Shown in pieces: positions 34,101-35,222 of a stretch of DNA of 64,000 bases. The DNA comes from Diplonema papillatum (lineage: Eukaryota > Euglenozoa > Diplonemea > Diplonemida > Diplonemidae), in the NCBI GenBank assembly GCA_030068145.1, contig JAPJBO010000240.1, positions 203,151-267,150 on the forward strand, given 5' to 3'. Positions within the stretch are counted from its first letter, which is position 1; each line of letters opens with the position of its first letter. A program made the translations under genes and the position numbers. Under the pieces are notes generated by a model. The model was not told the DNA's origin. It did not search any database and saw only the letters and a list, made by a program, of their open reading frames with translations.

Positions 34101-34886
34101 TGCATCTGCGACTCCGGCTGGGTGGGCGCCGGCTGCGGGGAACGGTCGTTCTGCACGCCCGAGGGCCCTTCGTGGTTCACAATGTACCCGAACCAACCCC
34201 TGCGGGGCCGTCCGTTCACGCTCGTCGTGCACGGGTGCTATTCCAGCGCGCTCCACAGGATTAAAGTCGTCGACGAAGCTCTCGACTGCGAAGCCAGCGT
34301 GCCCGTCGACTGCATGGCTCCCGCCGCCGGCAAGATCTTCCTCAACGACGACTGCAACGCAGCGTCGACAGACTATCCCACAGTTGAGAATGCGTCGAGC
34401 CAAGAGCTGTTGGTAGGGGTGGAAGCGACGTTCGACGGCGCAACTAAACAGTACAAGGTGTGCTGGTTCGGTGGGCCGGATGGCTGGCGCGAGGTGCGGA
34501 CGCACCTGCGGAGTGGTAAGCGCACCGTGATCATCACCGTGCAGGGTGGGGCCACGGAGGACACCGGAGCTGTGAGCGCGGCGGCATCGGCCGGGGCGCA
34601 GCCGCAGTTCTGCTGCGATGGGCTGGCACTGGGCGAGAGCTGCTTCCCTAGTGCCGTGGCCATCGTGGTCTGCGCGCTGTGCGTCGTTCTCTGCCTCTTC
34701 GTCGCGTGGAAGCTCGCGCAGACGCGCCAAGACCTCTACGACGTGCGGCATCGATACGTGGCGGAATTCGACGAATTCGACGTCGAAATGGACCGGTCCA
34801 TGTGGCTCCTGTCTGCGACAGCGAGCGACCTCCACACCTCAATGGATGGTCGGTCGCTGTCCATGTCCAGCCCCCCTGACAAGTAG
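1..34886 (+). CDS. Giant modular membrane-anchored surface protein (beta-helix/CTLD/vWA/EGF), 5' partial
   Basis: The frame is open from base 3 (it continues from a codon begun upstream) to TAG at 34884-34886, about 11,627 residues with no intron; no start codon or signal peptide is in the window. Domains in order: 11 units of beta-helix-like GGG-repeat + CTLD + Cys-rich linker (1-22107 and linker), fibrinogen-C-like module (22541-23025), CTLDs 12 and 13 (23257-24242), short Cys/Trp repeats, vWA-like domains (24905-25580 and 26505-27140), about 38 EGF-like repeats (27480-33630), a GSGGSSS linker (~33650), Cys-rich and EGF modules (33700-34150), an Ig-like-looking juxtamembrane domain, a hydrophobic helix (~34650-34712) and a cytoplasmic tail of about 57 residues. 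Many NxS/T sites and paired cysteines fit an extracellular glycoprotein. The likely role, adhesion, feeding or cell-surface coat, is inferred. Not matched to a named protein. The absence of introns and the dense domain conservation make it a real gene. Confidence 0.95.
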   Translation, partial: TIRCDPSYLPQDGGGIYLYNAHFAAEVVDIENCSATRYGGAMFATQESTVTVTEKLDARKGVAPSGGGCIALTYQVLLTVLGTLSLEDCESAEIGGALLLWRSAMTARTVFARDSIGGSGGCVMLFESTLDVSDRVVLERCQSSGAGGGMHLDSSTVNSKALTTSSCETRKSFGGAIYAKGGSDITVTNWVTVCNRASQTGDDVRWSSTGRLVVGTVRIYTDETTSNPDQPVTNNLAGISFQNGTIFTNSLTQAQISSNIALPSLTQHPSVGCPVEEGVPRFLPPKQACGYTTCIEEPENTCRNITDCHWTGFDCVIRNESESITRTYTLDSGVVESPLSNSTVALFWFSDSLTASPRAAREICKLLCNGGRTGRLARVLNDGEAVRMTLMRTTTSDAFLDGSDVDLEGTWQWSDGVPFYIAHGCLQHGCPWEPKPSAGSDFLAITSSGKWKGVGQDELPFYCEFPCVEDSECNADGDTCPYKCQQGRCETSRDCCGGVSAEDECKNHHPHCEWVTGENGTTSCAEAIGVCLEVSNIDDLCHLFLTSTCAVWAGNSSAIQTLQEPCIAQHDFSLTCTDDADAIACENGVCFSIGPEVAGVEMNNVTVTVTSCKLSGTVSWLGTKHNTYTRRLVFEDSIVEGNIVASNFPSVQFYNVSVLKGASSEPAVSMSSVEEVSATTLTIRCDPSYLPQDGGGIYLYNAHFAAEVVDIENCSATRYGGAMFATQESTVTVTEKLDARKGVAPSGGGCIALTYQVLLTVLGTLSLEDCESAEIGGALLLWRSAMTARTVFARDSIGGSGGCVMLFESTLDVSDRVVLERCQSSGAGGGMHLDSSTVNSKALTTSSCETRKSFGGAIYAKGGSDITVTNWVTVCNRASQTGDDVRWSSTGRLVVGTVRIYTDETTSNPDQPVTNNLAGISFQNGTIFTNSLTQAQISSNIALPSLTQHPSVGCPVEEGVPRFLPPKQACGYTTCIEEPENTCRNITDCHWTGFDCVIRNESESITRTYTLDSGVVESPLSNSTVALFWFSDSLTASPRVAREICKLLCNGGRTGRLARVLNDGEAVRMTLMRTTTSDAFLDGSDVDLEGTWQWSDGVPFYIAHGCLQHGCPWEPKPSAGSDFLAITSSGKWKGVGQDELPFYCEFPCVEDSECNADGDTCPYKCQQGRCETSRDCCGGVSAEDECKNHHPHCEWVTGENGTTSCAEAIGVCLEVSNIDDLCHLFLTSTCAVWAGNSSAIQTLQEPCIAQHDFSLTCTDDADAIACENGVCFSIGPEVAGVEMNNVTVTVTSCKLSGTVSWLGTKHNTYTRRLVFEDSIVEGNIVASNFPSVQFYNVSVLKGASSEPAVSMSSVEEVSATTLTIRCDPSYLPQDGGGIYLYNAHFAAEVVDIENCSATRYGGAMFATQESTVTVTEKLDARKGVAPSGGGCIALTYQVLLTVLGTLSLEDCESAEIGGALLLWRSAMTARTVFARDSIGGSGGCVMLFESTLDVSDRVVLERCQSSGAGGGMHLDSSTVNSKALTTSSCETRKSFGGAIYAKGGSDITVTNWVTVCNRASQTGDDVRWSSTGRLVVGTVRIYTDETTSNPDQPVTNNLAGISFQNGTIFTNSLTQAQISSNIALPSLTQHPSVGCPVEEGVPRFLPPKQACGYTTCIEEPENTCRNITDCHWTGFDCVIRNESESITRTYTLDSGVVESPLSNSTVALFWFSDSLTASPRVAREICKLLCNGGRTGRLARVLNDGEAVRMTLMRTTTSDAFLDGSDVDLEGTWQWSDGVPFYIAHGCLQHGCPWEPKPSAGSDFLAITSSGKWKGVGQDELPFYCEFPCVEDSECNADGDTCPYKCQQGRCETSRDCCGGVSAEDECKNHHPHCEWVTGENGTTSCAEAIGVCLEVSNIDDLCHLFLTSTCAVWAGNSSAIQTLQEPCIAQHDFSLTCTDDADAIACENGVCFSIGPEVAGVEMNNVTVTVTSCKLSGTVSWLGTKHNTYTRRLVFEDSIVEGNIVASNFPSVQFYNVTVESSTEGVPAVQLTSIDEVSGTALRIRCGDGTVPIYGGGLYVVDARVALEAVEISDCAAKQTGGGLYALRSAVNVSKVLVENCAAGSDGGGVMLSASTFGSPSTSLTMRGCSAGNNGGGFLQTEDSHIAAAAVVADRCAANNSYGGAMYFHQSSSATFGSMVVSRCTAEYAGGLYVDGELNVRGTSTFEHNEARLNGGAMFVDGQAVVTFNVLSTRRCVSNAGYGGSVFGNDGASVDVEQWSGVCNSAFAGANELYWGSSNTLRVVDAHIYVDDGCLAPDAVVGGSHPTIKLAQGSIRTNSLTASQISSSVALNTLDLQPSDGCPVEYGQLTTCGYTTCVEEPQRICENVSVCHWNGAACSVVDETKSVPAYTLYSGMLENTMNRSETPFWYSNKVTVLDSRVAKFICTTLCYNGRDGRLARMVSGDEGARMTALQPTPRDALLDGSDAAVEGEWTWSDGIVFWSAVHECLQYDCPWKPEPTAADGVMHLTEGSMWQAAGEEDVPFFCEFPCADDGECNDDGGRCPYKCNLHGRCVVSRACCTNLPDETSCVTHHPHCEWVPGDNGTAVCADAGAFCTVVTDLDELCGVMVSQPCAVWAGSGSSVQWSPRACIATHDFSLSCTEDADAIACADDGVCFNIGAADGAQVNNVTLTVTSCKFSGSMTLAGRHHAVHVRRAVLENSAIEGNLRVADFPSLHLFNVTVVGTTMNASAVEIDTVDEVTGTLLRVRCGDRHEDPVMGGGIFLKSSRVDLASIAVSGCAAKGHGGGVYITSSVLTASESFSVQTGAAGESGGCVYALDSHLNVSQDFDVHACTAELGGGVLLRNSTLGSPQASLTMQDCSSTGGGGCFYQTEGCAVEAATVALEGCAVNGSDGGGLQLEQSSTASFGSLVVQNCTAVSGGGVWVDGRLNVTGAATFEACTSSSDGAAVYLSTHGSATFGILHTQHCVSTSGYGGSMYGLTGATAVVSRWIGVCNSAHEGGNEAYWSGTLFLTIDDALIHVDEYSRAPGSIVEGASVNTRLRAGMLYTNSLTAGQVLSDVVLRSLSLEPSQGCPAKLGQPEGCGYTNCVEEPRNVCDNTTVCRWNGETCVFKDPAQSVPAYTLYSGVFEVAPNRTDNLFWYSKDAVAARPHVASEICAKLCSGGVPGRLARMLSDEEGVRMLSLLPDGAAEAAFIDGSDAAVEGTWQWSDGVVFWSTACLQADCPWGPALNDTDDYLRLSPDGSWATASEGLSPFFCEFPCVTDGDCNAGGDTCPYRCGPNGRCERSRACCGNVAAEGECRSHHPHCEWRGAGAAGHCAAADEVCAVVYDLGELCGLFVTQGCAVWAGNGSAVQTLPDTCVAVQNFSLTCTDTSDAIACSGDCFTLGLDLQTIEDVSVSVTSCRLSGPIAIKAIPNDAFIRQLVLEDVEIDGALAVSGVAKLLIYNVSVAASVAGVPGVQLSDVGAAAATVLAIRCGRMASIPNSGGGLALASTAFQADVLDVTGCEAVLGGGVFADDSTLSVVTRLAVRSCYASSLGGGMYLSASFLNASKVLHVEDCESGSEGGGIYLHSGRVAANEASFDQCVSVTEFGGAVRMQPMSELTAQSLRARNCSATDGAGISAQNATLTIRAAWFERCVTSANGSAIHAAASHVTLGTLNTLFCSATSGYGGAVYSSGSAIEVELWNAVCNKASDGGSLVHSMSSVGVVVESVNVYVDEQSQDPTALLTGSTSDVDLRKGTLYTNKLTQSQASSNPALQHMTVEPSIGCPVTYGQPTTCGYTRCTEEPQVTCEGTSVCRWNGVECLPKEEASGVPTYTLTDGVAERGNRTETVFWLSNAREADPAVAGAICAVLCDEGRPGRLARVVSPRETARMASLLPPLVNGATDGSDAAEEGTWAWSDGAVFWTLGFGCWQADCPWDGAQKVPGNDYLQLTPEGNWTAVAGGGAATPFFCEFPCALDSDCNGGGKTCPYKCNLEGRCEVGGECCGDIHNEVTCEAHRPHCEWVVPAVGSGDAVCTEAEDVCIEFANVNDLCGLMVSAPCAVWTGAGKGTQTIPQECIAKHNFTLSCADTADALACSTSGACFGVAVGSANVANVSVTVANCTLSGAVRFEGNKELGFSRGIVLENVRVNGALAVAGLTAVGLRNVSVLNGVDSLSAVSFESVDAVSGDVLRVLCRERLLLPANGGGVFFEGGSMELEGLHIEACAARSYGGGCFVAGGATVNVSGQFAVDDCRAASGGGALYVGGKSTFRARTVAASRNSAAAGTGGTVYLHDSATMHTVDVSVTNGTARHCGGIYLQAGAAWDSARASMERCSSDFHGGAVHQAAGSSVAIRGSFRTLFCTSNSPSHGGGSLYMQTLATFEAEAWAAVCNTAKGAYGNDMHLSSGVVAVERLLLYVADDSPFPTAPAVGASNLLVANGTVYSNELTYAQLAAAGLGNLAVAPSRGCPTAIVAKTECGYTACDEGTEGACANATECRWDAEASACTVGDDAGGEPGYTLRDGVAEDRANRSTLSFWYSGGLTALSRLVAGEICGTLCRNGRPGRLARVLHSAEAARMAALRAGAGGAFVDGSPSAAAPGVWQWADGSAYWTAEHGCVQEECLWDTPPASPATDRSMQLTASNHWVPSEAPASFFCEFACVSDGDCRDGTATCQRKCGPNGRCVADDSCCGLLGSEGACRDPGQSCEWVAAAAGGSAAFCRRVECLVVRDLAQLCRAFVTQACAVWAGTGSVVQTLPRTCVATHTFNLTCSQGSDALGCPSTGCFSLVPAVVQPAGVTVTVSTCALFGTVSVRGGKGQNVTRELVLEGVNVTGLLRISGFTNVSLDGVSVDGIVQDAPGVELTAVDWADIVSLDVDCSERVGPPMYGGGVLISESTAAVVSLRVQRCSAKSHGGGVHLTASTLHVAGTVRVTDCSALVGGGGVSLSSSSSIAGGSLAVERCSATNTGGAAVFLADSSRLAVGVLSAGNCTSQNGAVYIGTGCSVAAHEGWFERCVASGNGGAVYLGTGGSAEFEVFNTVGCTARGTGGSVYANGRNLLRAGVWNAVCNKAGAAAGDELSASDAVDIAVGTLRAHVADDTIGARSIIQYSGDPSTLAIGGGALYTNRLAQADVAGGYLGALAVAPSRGCPSTFGREVGCGYATCPGEMPAEACGKIGFCSHDGEACAAKNASETFPVYAAGYDGVLEGNGSTAAGIRFWFSGPGISALDVSVAAEVCSVLCDNGRRGRIARVTSPAEVARLTALRGSDAQQQDAFVDGSDQADEGRWQWSDGATFWTTAYGCIQPVCPWVGGKPDAAFDTMRLTPAGEWKGGDGPAPFFCEFPCTADGDCNAGGDPCPLACGPQGRCVLDAECCGSFSTEAACAPHKPHCAWDESAAANTGACVQSECHTVDDINELCNLFLVHTCAVWMGTGKFVQTLPASCLALHNVSLTCAADADAIACPAGDPCMVFGPESSVITDIVVNITGCAFVGNTAFRGSRSTVHARQLVLGSVAVGGSLEVSQLPNLTLRDVTVDNNQPEVPAVTLRQVTAADAVALDVRCSLPQADAPIYGGGLHLAESSLRADNAAIRNCSAKSLGGGLYAAGSTLEVRGTLTVSGCTATASGGGLYITQSTVNANEVTAEACKAGSDGGGAMYAGGQSSFESSHLSATGCAARHGGAVYVEEGSSVAADTALFETCTADYHGGALYLDRGAAAEFSLLHTAGCSSRTAGYGGGSLSVFPGSTFRTDRWFAVCNTAATGGGDLFADLPGTVEVRTLVVHVADTARREPTPIVSGSLPAVNITGGFVYSNAWSPALDPTLHELILRRGRGCPRTLAQPTACGYTTCAEEGEVSCSGLSGCSWNGSVCVVVAGEANAVPAYTAGSGRIEAPGVGSDTQFWYSDAIVADPRTAGGICAGLCVGGRTGRLSRMLSADDGVRMLALQASPAAAFLDGSDAETEGTWQWSDGVVFSTRGFDCLQVLCPWNGSQANSPGVGHLQLAPDGTWLAAGEGVSAPFYCEFACVDSTQCNAGGVCPYTCSKLGRCVLDAECCPAYQDGTACQQHAPHCAWRDASGAQAGACVPAECQSVTDINQLCSMFLTGKCALWAGATAGGNQVLPRACVAVHDFELTCADNADAIECPSSPTEECFTIGPKSAHVGNVTVAVRSCTLKGSVAVKGRREEAYERRLVLEDVDIAGSLWIDAFDGLTAAGVRVSNALPNVPAVRIASVAHANVTGLSIECSGLSSTAPVFGGGLHLASTTLVAGAVDIRRCFAKTSGGGVYAAQGTVFTARALTIGFCAAGTSGGALYADAGAALDFGDAVANSCTATAAGGRGGGFFLHENVVMAAASLSATGCSAPGGKGGAAFLGVNSSLAAGVAWFEACEAAEQGGALFMNTRSSANFSTLNTVGCSSPSPSGLGGSIFTEADTTLHAQAWNAVCNVVGSSTGNDLYSRQPADIRIETLTAHVSDTARNPKSPVQILLGDASVVAINGGAVFSNTVTYADLAASAFLHALSVEPSVGCPATLALPTACGYTGCNATNKTDCSAVSGCAWTDGACGVEAGKGVLMYTLEDGALEGMSAAGTGFWYSRSVTAESPAVAGEICRVLCSGGRGGRLARAVSLDEVDRLSALQPAPAEAMLDGADATAPDVWAWADGVVFWERSAGCLQRDCPWGPIPQQQQAGEGRGLVLSPAGDWRAGASGAAPLPFFCEFPCADDGDCNGAGEACPYSCGYNGRCEVRRECCGSFGLEATCDLHAPTCSWAGSECEASALCPTVVDAASLCDALLSGSCAVWAGAAGSGLQTLPRTCALTRSFELNCGDGADALLCPAGLDCFAVGPASTHIGNVSLTLSSCTFRGPTGISGRKEANLTREVVLRGVAVDGGFAVSEFSRAVFDNVAVRGSAPGTSAVKISAVDEVEGTAIRVRCVGGTPVDYGGGLHLAASSMRIGVLQISDCRAATHGGGLYASSSTVTAGEITLRRCTAGTSGGGVYVRAGAVSAAAVTIDSCGASAGGGGGVYLDAATAADADAWVVTRCSSLYGGAVYMNTDSKLTGAYAWFENCTAEHYGGGVYMNSRASAGFGVLNTRTCACTSDFSRGASVYAYQQNVFTAGVWNADCNAVAGDQSNDLYCGTPAAVTISDLRLDVDDASANPKAPFACPKAEVLGGVLRTDRLTEAEIAASVYKTMELKSSQGCGARAGGAVVCPLEPVCSGATEAACGGKGGACKWLRDCVPSISVYDGVVENASRTEDTPFWYSNGATAGSVHAAADVCRSMCVKGRLGRLARVLSTTDADRLQAIAQATAAMAYVDGSDAVEAGTWRWSAGGVFWTTSGLCQQSSCPPWTPAPPTAGSADHYLQFSPATAGWGAHPGDTPAGFFCEFPCAEDGHCNSGGGCAFACSPGGRCVVNERCCSAHVNESACEAGQCGWNAEYGTCSDRRCLFTSEDECTADARCAWHADCADPLRGNCTEKRCEAAGEAACVVDAACTWDVAGQTCSLFGCAKAFGSECCGRNALCTWADGACVHKPSCGEVDGGGWKLVRHLNQGDAAFFMTNDGLAGTWTSGRRSGNSVAAETVDETFSVPFDAGEYNQLLFSTASCGTWLVVNEAELLPGGGTDPCVAKSSESPLPHYASWGLGLEPAGSRLAVSIPTGDGSGKQGILYAEDGTSTALHGALLRAEGGLNVWIRESASPPAKGACADAGATPVPPPGDGCFGVAVCSPYDQQTCAGQGLCKWEEEGQNAGAGACVRRYSMGDGTMELGAAADVAFWHSKDVAAGGADAAGICSLLCDDNGRRGRLARVLTEGELTRLAGLRHASTAGNATAFLDGTDDEGRWVWTDGTVLWDTEKGCQQETCPWAAGEPASGSGPRLALSGDGRWVAADGGAARPFFCEFGCADDGGCGGAEVCRQGRCVAGSRCAAAGCGGLSAAACAGSALCVWNAPAAACAQKYTAGGGVQEGARSPDIQFWLSPPGKTEDAGTAEEVCRSLCSATGRAGRPARVLSQDEGLRLGMMAVGRSTGSWLDGTDNGATATWNWSDGTVFWETGSGCFQGWCPWGAAEPTTRAVTSFLRIDANGGWSTAAGDEELGFFCEFPCANSYDCNANGEFCPAMCNSQGRCEANAQCGTAARCDLYRAEADCSGSERPACAWLQAAGEKGTCVDLSCRHTGQATCSADANCAWSSECYEAGGGACVEKRCTAAGRALCTADPRCAWAPQDGCGFAACGQHVTERCCGWDATCRWDVANAPGYCAPKPCAAAHQTQDACTTDTSCSWAQTGGAGQCEEVACNGLQQCACRRSDRCSWNAKAARCTHVEFAQCATMDLAVLIGGSASAGQPFARHPHGFFAATGAVNEWLRKLPLSGEKAAAAASGVPYGVRIAQVQYAGVTTAGGPKPVKTQAQPGTGTGGFLSGDHGEVAADLAYLEAQYLAGDNLLVAGGLEAAAATFDRTGGSAGRKRVVLVVANEAIGDALDVGVNQTLADLKQRLGVEVFGVVLRRYQTHEAPDIAAQASLEAITSPAAADHVTNVHIDDFATLLASICDPSSKFGERLSSPSTAPPCSLYTDSNLCAKDAGCVYSAVDRECAASECTKLCTKDQCEAAAAAQHLCVWSADGRCLKESVCAFTDKVGCEGTTLEDCVWADEGCELAPCTWNKHEDACDADPADCTWWDRTGAAGCIATPCIGYSSLECDVADKCEMKVDVCDAQAGSVLSCRVAGCSVYGLASTCATDPRCQWTGTCLMKPCAQYEDELCCGTHRQCEWDVSTAPATCQQNICYSLGGAVDQCKAHAQCMWLASTCVAFDCKHFATQCDCNQKEACYWKRDLTTSQWNTTATREGGQCVAAEYGLCPQMDVVVAFDGSLAAAARYGRHPNGYHSTVAALRRWAEELPLGFGAGPAAVVRLAFAQYSGTSTASESGRAAAARAGAGATGNATLLAADLDWHDSNPLGGEPVIAGGIAEAASIFSNTPIDDGGGATSSRQRVLLMLASGDFESSGTKDALDRLDVLEVRRYGWVMQKSAMVSHPEGIALGKMRALTSAVQANHTRSGTLDEVVGALRSLCDPRSQWGAHGAAGAPPADEHLPCSGFVAEPACEADSGCVWEAGMCTNSACLSVCDAGACTSVATANCTWAGVGCRDTPVVDCRCKYEGADVAANKHLCENDGACWWDEPSLRCQVDDCREGSAGNDACSLAGQLCVDDNHKPCSDDWYCQCTPPSVSSTVVVHGRAECHLYECIATCETCAEGVCTDEQTCHDPDTSDASLADWECRCQSPYTGSAATTAAVCRIDECKETCGHCENSTCDGPLNQMCVDTDHSARNDWVCVCPPPSGKTQVGEAASDCNVDECTLYNATCAGQFCFDADESKLGDWMCYCTAPFEGVGTAMRANCTVDECAASCDTCEGGVCSAGVAVQSCNDPDTSEHALSDWTCTCGTTSVSATARQANCPFDECSEACKTCANQTCAAVEQFCSDPGAMSLSLSDWSCTCPPPALNASLTSAVSSCDVNECALPTPAGTCAALNQTCTDPSKETADDWRCECELPLNGSATARGADCTLDECTASCETCENGACNEDSPVPQTCHDPDVRADSLSDWTCTCSASTAVGRSANCDYDECTADCDACARGVCEENRQSCQDPKRKVKSLGDWFCSCPAPSQAVQVGGAVSSCVFDECVIHNTTCTNVDQDCVDHNTGAGGSDWECVCRQPASGAQTAGVASCTIDECDAACETCENGTCSGAQPAQLCLDADIGSQSLSDWVCSCPLENKTRVAAAADCSLDECTATCETCAGATCEEADQACHDLGPTESSLGDWRCMCREGGSNRSAAVSAVVNCSFDECDRTRATCSQAGQICVDEDHSVAGDWRCVCPEPGRGDAVAGVAVCLLDECADTCATCENGACSAPDTGVKQTCSDPNQNATATSDWMCVCDGTTPARAAVAGVADCPFDECTATCGSCAAANCSQAGQICVDARAMSSSLGDWICVCAPPAMGKSAVAAPVADCSHDECSDAEHAALCEAAGQKCIDDDHLVMGDWICACEAPLEGQALRSIAGCSIDECAATCPSCHGGECTAAKQDCEDPNNSSKSLSDWLCSCGTYSTGAAVGAPAHCVLDECVGDCEHCELGRCAAANQTCHDPDKTATSISDWTCSCRAPAFGINVRGPAASCVVDECAQAENAGACLLHGQTCVDPDTTAGSLNDWECHCVVPPAAEAAKRVGAAALCSYSGECATDSAAKRCKEFGNLCYDYGSDGDWECHCTPPLTGAVGNATSDIECTLDECAETCNTCATTLGSTVNACDAVGQTCVDPDLKQLHDWMCVCPSPSTSSSVAGPALVCEIDECGAGLCATCANDTCAAAGQLCDDPDRSVFALSDWTCSCVPPGAGAATGQAAHCACDECLSPTVCAAADQTCTDPNTTCAAAGAGDFVCACKAPFSGFATGVAALCGVDECEEFNLTCVAEGQVCYDPDVSAMGDWGCACAEPASGSAAGAVATCVLDECTAECSHCANGVCGTGTGRQLCVDPDRNATSTNDWMCVCVQPGAGAATRRPAACVCDECLTTRVCALADQLCRDPNTTCHADSTNDYLCECSPPKTGVAAAQPASCTTDECTDYAYICEVVGQACLDPDQGKSNDWRCECDLPSTGVGLMQPAACSLNECQESCPHCSNRQCELAGQTCADPDEFSIRDWTCTCVLPGKGEATGQAATCVCNECLTVTVCKEAGQTCYDRNTSCGDTPDFECSCTPPEMGIGVGEIAACGDNECDTEASACINAGQTCVDYELATPGTWQCKCPHPASGVELMAPAICILNECDTECAHCANGTCERGGQVCHDPDPSDASTNDWMCLCYEGAGKATGKTAACVCNDCLTDTTCEDAGQKCTDGNTTCHGGKAPDFVCSCHLPKTGSAVAEVAACEMDECSVFEAVCAHANQTCLDADRTGDNNWVCRCQEPSDVVETTAPATCVYTLDECTETCPHCANGTCSAAGQECNDPHHSSLSTHDWTCNCKSPATGKATGSPALCACDECLRSSVCVDAGQDCYDTNTTCGGEPDFECACKSPSTGAAVGEPALCGVNECASHGTVCLRVGQVCFEPNATQAADWQCLCPPGASGDAGQQQAAKKCALNECEVACATCANGVCAAAGQSCFDTDTDPFSPNDWVCKCLAPSSSEASLGPAVCRVDECTGNPCAEGCEAGSSDCLQTCHDSNTSAVSLGDYTCACPPPSGNVSSTGKPANCGRGGSGGSSSPAPSAERECEALSYSLDACEQAPECEWTSGACAAIDCDFDGRRDCSARAACEWAEGECVASKPCGRRGLAACEAGDRCRILHGACVMNPVHGVCQGGCCHCEHGWSGHECSACDFARNPDGSCAVCSRRETCSGHGSCSPARLCICDSGWVGAGCGERSFCTPEGPSWFTMYPNQPLRGRPFTLVVHGCYSSALHRIKVVDEALDCEASVPVDCMAPAAGKIFLNDDCNAASTDYPTVENASSQELLVGVEATFDGATKQYKVCWFGGPDGWREVRTHLRSGKRTVIITVQGGATEDTGAVSAAASAGAQPQFCCDGLALGESCFPSAVAIVVCALCVVLCLFVAWKLAQTRQDLYDVRHRYVAEFDEFDVEMDRSMWLLSATASDLHTSMDGRSLSMSSPPDK
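22541..23025 (+). other. Fibrinogen C-terminal-like module within the giant protein
   Basis: Starts CGEVDGGGWKLVRHL, the signature opening of fibrinogen-related (FReD/intelectin-like) domains, in which a Cys is followed by DGGGW(T/K)LV. It continues with a Trp/Gly-rich stretch and ends around LNVWIRE. It sits between CTLD 11 and CTLD 12 in place of the beta-helix block, marking the end of the eleven-unit array. The length of about 160 residues is shorter than a full FReD (~220), so it is either a truncated or a divergent version. The assignment rests on the opening motif only. Confidence 0.5.
23257..24242 (+). other. CTLD 12 and CTLD 13, directly adjacent
   Basis: Two more copies of the lectin-like domain occur without an intervening beta-helix: 23257-23641 (core WVWTDG, CQQETCPW, terminal CEFGC) and 23853-24242 (core WNWSDG, CFQGWCPW, terminal CEFPC). 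They are separated by only about 70 residues of Cys-rich linker. They share the RxGRxAR and LDGTD motifs with the N-terminal eleven, so they belong to the same family but to a shortened unit type. Confidence 0.8.
24905..25580 (+). other. von Willebrand A-like domain 1
   Basis: About 225 residues. It begins MDLAVLIGGSAS, corresponding to the first beta strand and MIDAS loop (DxSxS) of vWA domains, with the first Asp replaced by Gly. It continues with RIAQVQYAG (strand), an alternating helix/strand pattern, RVVLVVANEA (strand), VFGVVLRRY (strand) and a final helix ending LLASICDP. Flanked on both sides by short CxW repeats. The order of secondary structure fits vWA. The altered MIDAS predicts loss of classical divalent-metal binding. 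Confidence 0.65.
26505..27140 (+). other. von Willebrand A-like domain 2
   Basis: A second domain of the same family, about 210 residues: MDVVVAFDGSLAAA at the MIDAS position (DGSLA rather than DxSxS), RHPNGYHSTVAALRRW aligning with the RHPHGFFAATGAVNEW of domain 1, VRLAFAQYSG, RVLLMLASGDF and a terminal helix ending ALRSLCDP. The strong resemblance to domain 1 indicates an internal duplication together with the flanking Cys/Trp repeats (25630-26490). The MIDAS is again imperfect, although the first Asp is kept. Confidence 0.65.
27480..33630 (+). repeat. Array of about 38 EGF-like repeats with a three-repeat higher-order period
   Basis: Each repeat of about 40-60 residues reads (D/N)EC....C..C..G.C...Q.C.DPD......(S/N)DW.C.C..P..G.A....A.C, that is six cysteines with a strongly conserved DW before the fifth. 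I count about 38 DEC/NEC-type starts from the VDDC near 27478 to VDEC near 33472. From about 28600 to 30590 they group as triplets A (DEC..CETCENG), B (DEC..C..C) and C (DEC with a loop lacking the second Cys pair). From about 30950 to 33480 a different triplet is repeated about five times: xxC(P/A)HCxNGxC, then CDECL..., then DEC(E/T)xx. The DEC context resembles calcium-binding EGF, but the DPD/DW insertion is unusual. Confidence 0.8.
34155..34883 (+). other. Juxtamembrane domain, transmembrane helix and cytoplasmic tail
   Basis: After the last EGF (CSGHGSC...CDSGWVGAGC) comes a domain of about 150 residues opening FCTPEGPSWFTMYPNQPLR, with four more cysteines and beta-rich pattern (FTLVVHGC, YKVCWFGG, RTVIITV), then a short Ala-rich linker and a Cys pair. 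The helix runs SAVAIVVCALCVVLCLFVAW (about 34650-34708), followed by basic K/R residues and a tail of about 57 residues that is acidic near EFDEFDVEMD and ends SMSSPPDK. This orientation, Cys-rich outside and positively charged inside, predicts a type I membrane anchor. Confidence 0.8.
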
Positions 34887-34906
34887 AGGACCGACAGTGA
34901 GTTGCG

Positions 34907-34930
34907 GGGGGTGCCTACGGCATCACCCCC
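34907..34930. other. Hairpin just after the giant gene's stop
   Basis: GGGGGTG (34907-34913) pairs with CACCCCC (34924-34930) around a 10-nt loop, starting 20 bases after the TAG. It could be part of the 3' UTR or the tip of the V4 helix of the SSU rRNA fragment that begins somewhere in this interval. Confidence 0.4.
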
Positions 34931-34949
34931 GTTCCTTTGTATCAGGGAT

Positions 34950-35222
34950 TTGCGTCCCGCTATGTACCTTTGTCTCAAGGGATGCGCTTTGCCTTTTGCA
35001 TCGTTTCTCCCCAGCATCCGGGCTGAACAGTCAGTGCGGGGCCAGCAAACTGGGCCTTGCAACCTGAGCTCTGGATCCAACTACGAGCTTTTTAACAGCA
35101 GCAGCATTAATATACGCTGTTGGTGCTGGAATTACCGCGGGTGCTGGCACCAGACTTGTCCACCAATTGTGTTCAATGACAGGTTTAGATATCATCCATT
35201 GCTTCAAACGTACTCAGTACGT
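34950..35222 (-). pseudogene. SSU (18S) rRNA gene fragment, V3/V4 to 530-loop region
   Basis: Read on the minus strand, the stretch contains the universal CAAGTCTGGTGCCAGCA (about 35146-35162), CCGCGGTAATTCCAGC, AGCGTATATTAATGCTG and AAAAAGCTCGTAGTTGGAT. It is preceded by a GGATGATATCTAAACC...ACACAATTGG stretch corresponding to the region upstream of the 530 loop in euglenozoan SSU rRNA. The form CACCCGCGG (not CAGCCGCGG) is the euglenozoan variant. Downstream (lower coordinates) it runs into a GC-rich V4-like region whose end I cannot fix between about 34890 and 35040. Only about 0.2-0.3 kb of an SSU of 1.9 kb or more is present, so this is a dead fragment, not an rDNA unit. Confidence 0.85.

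Noticed and set aside
34950..35222. Start of an rDNA cluster
   Set aside because: Only the 530-loop/V4 part of SSU is present and it is flanked by a retroelement fragment; no 5.8S or LSU sequence seen.
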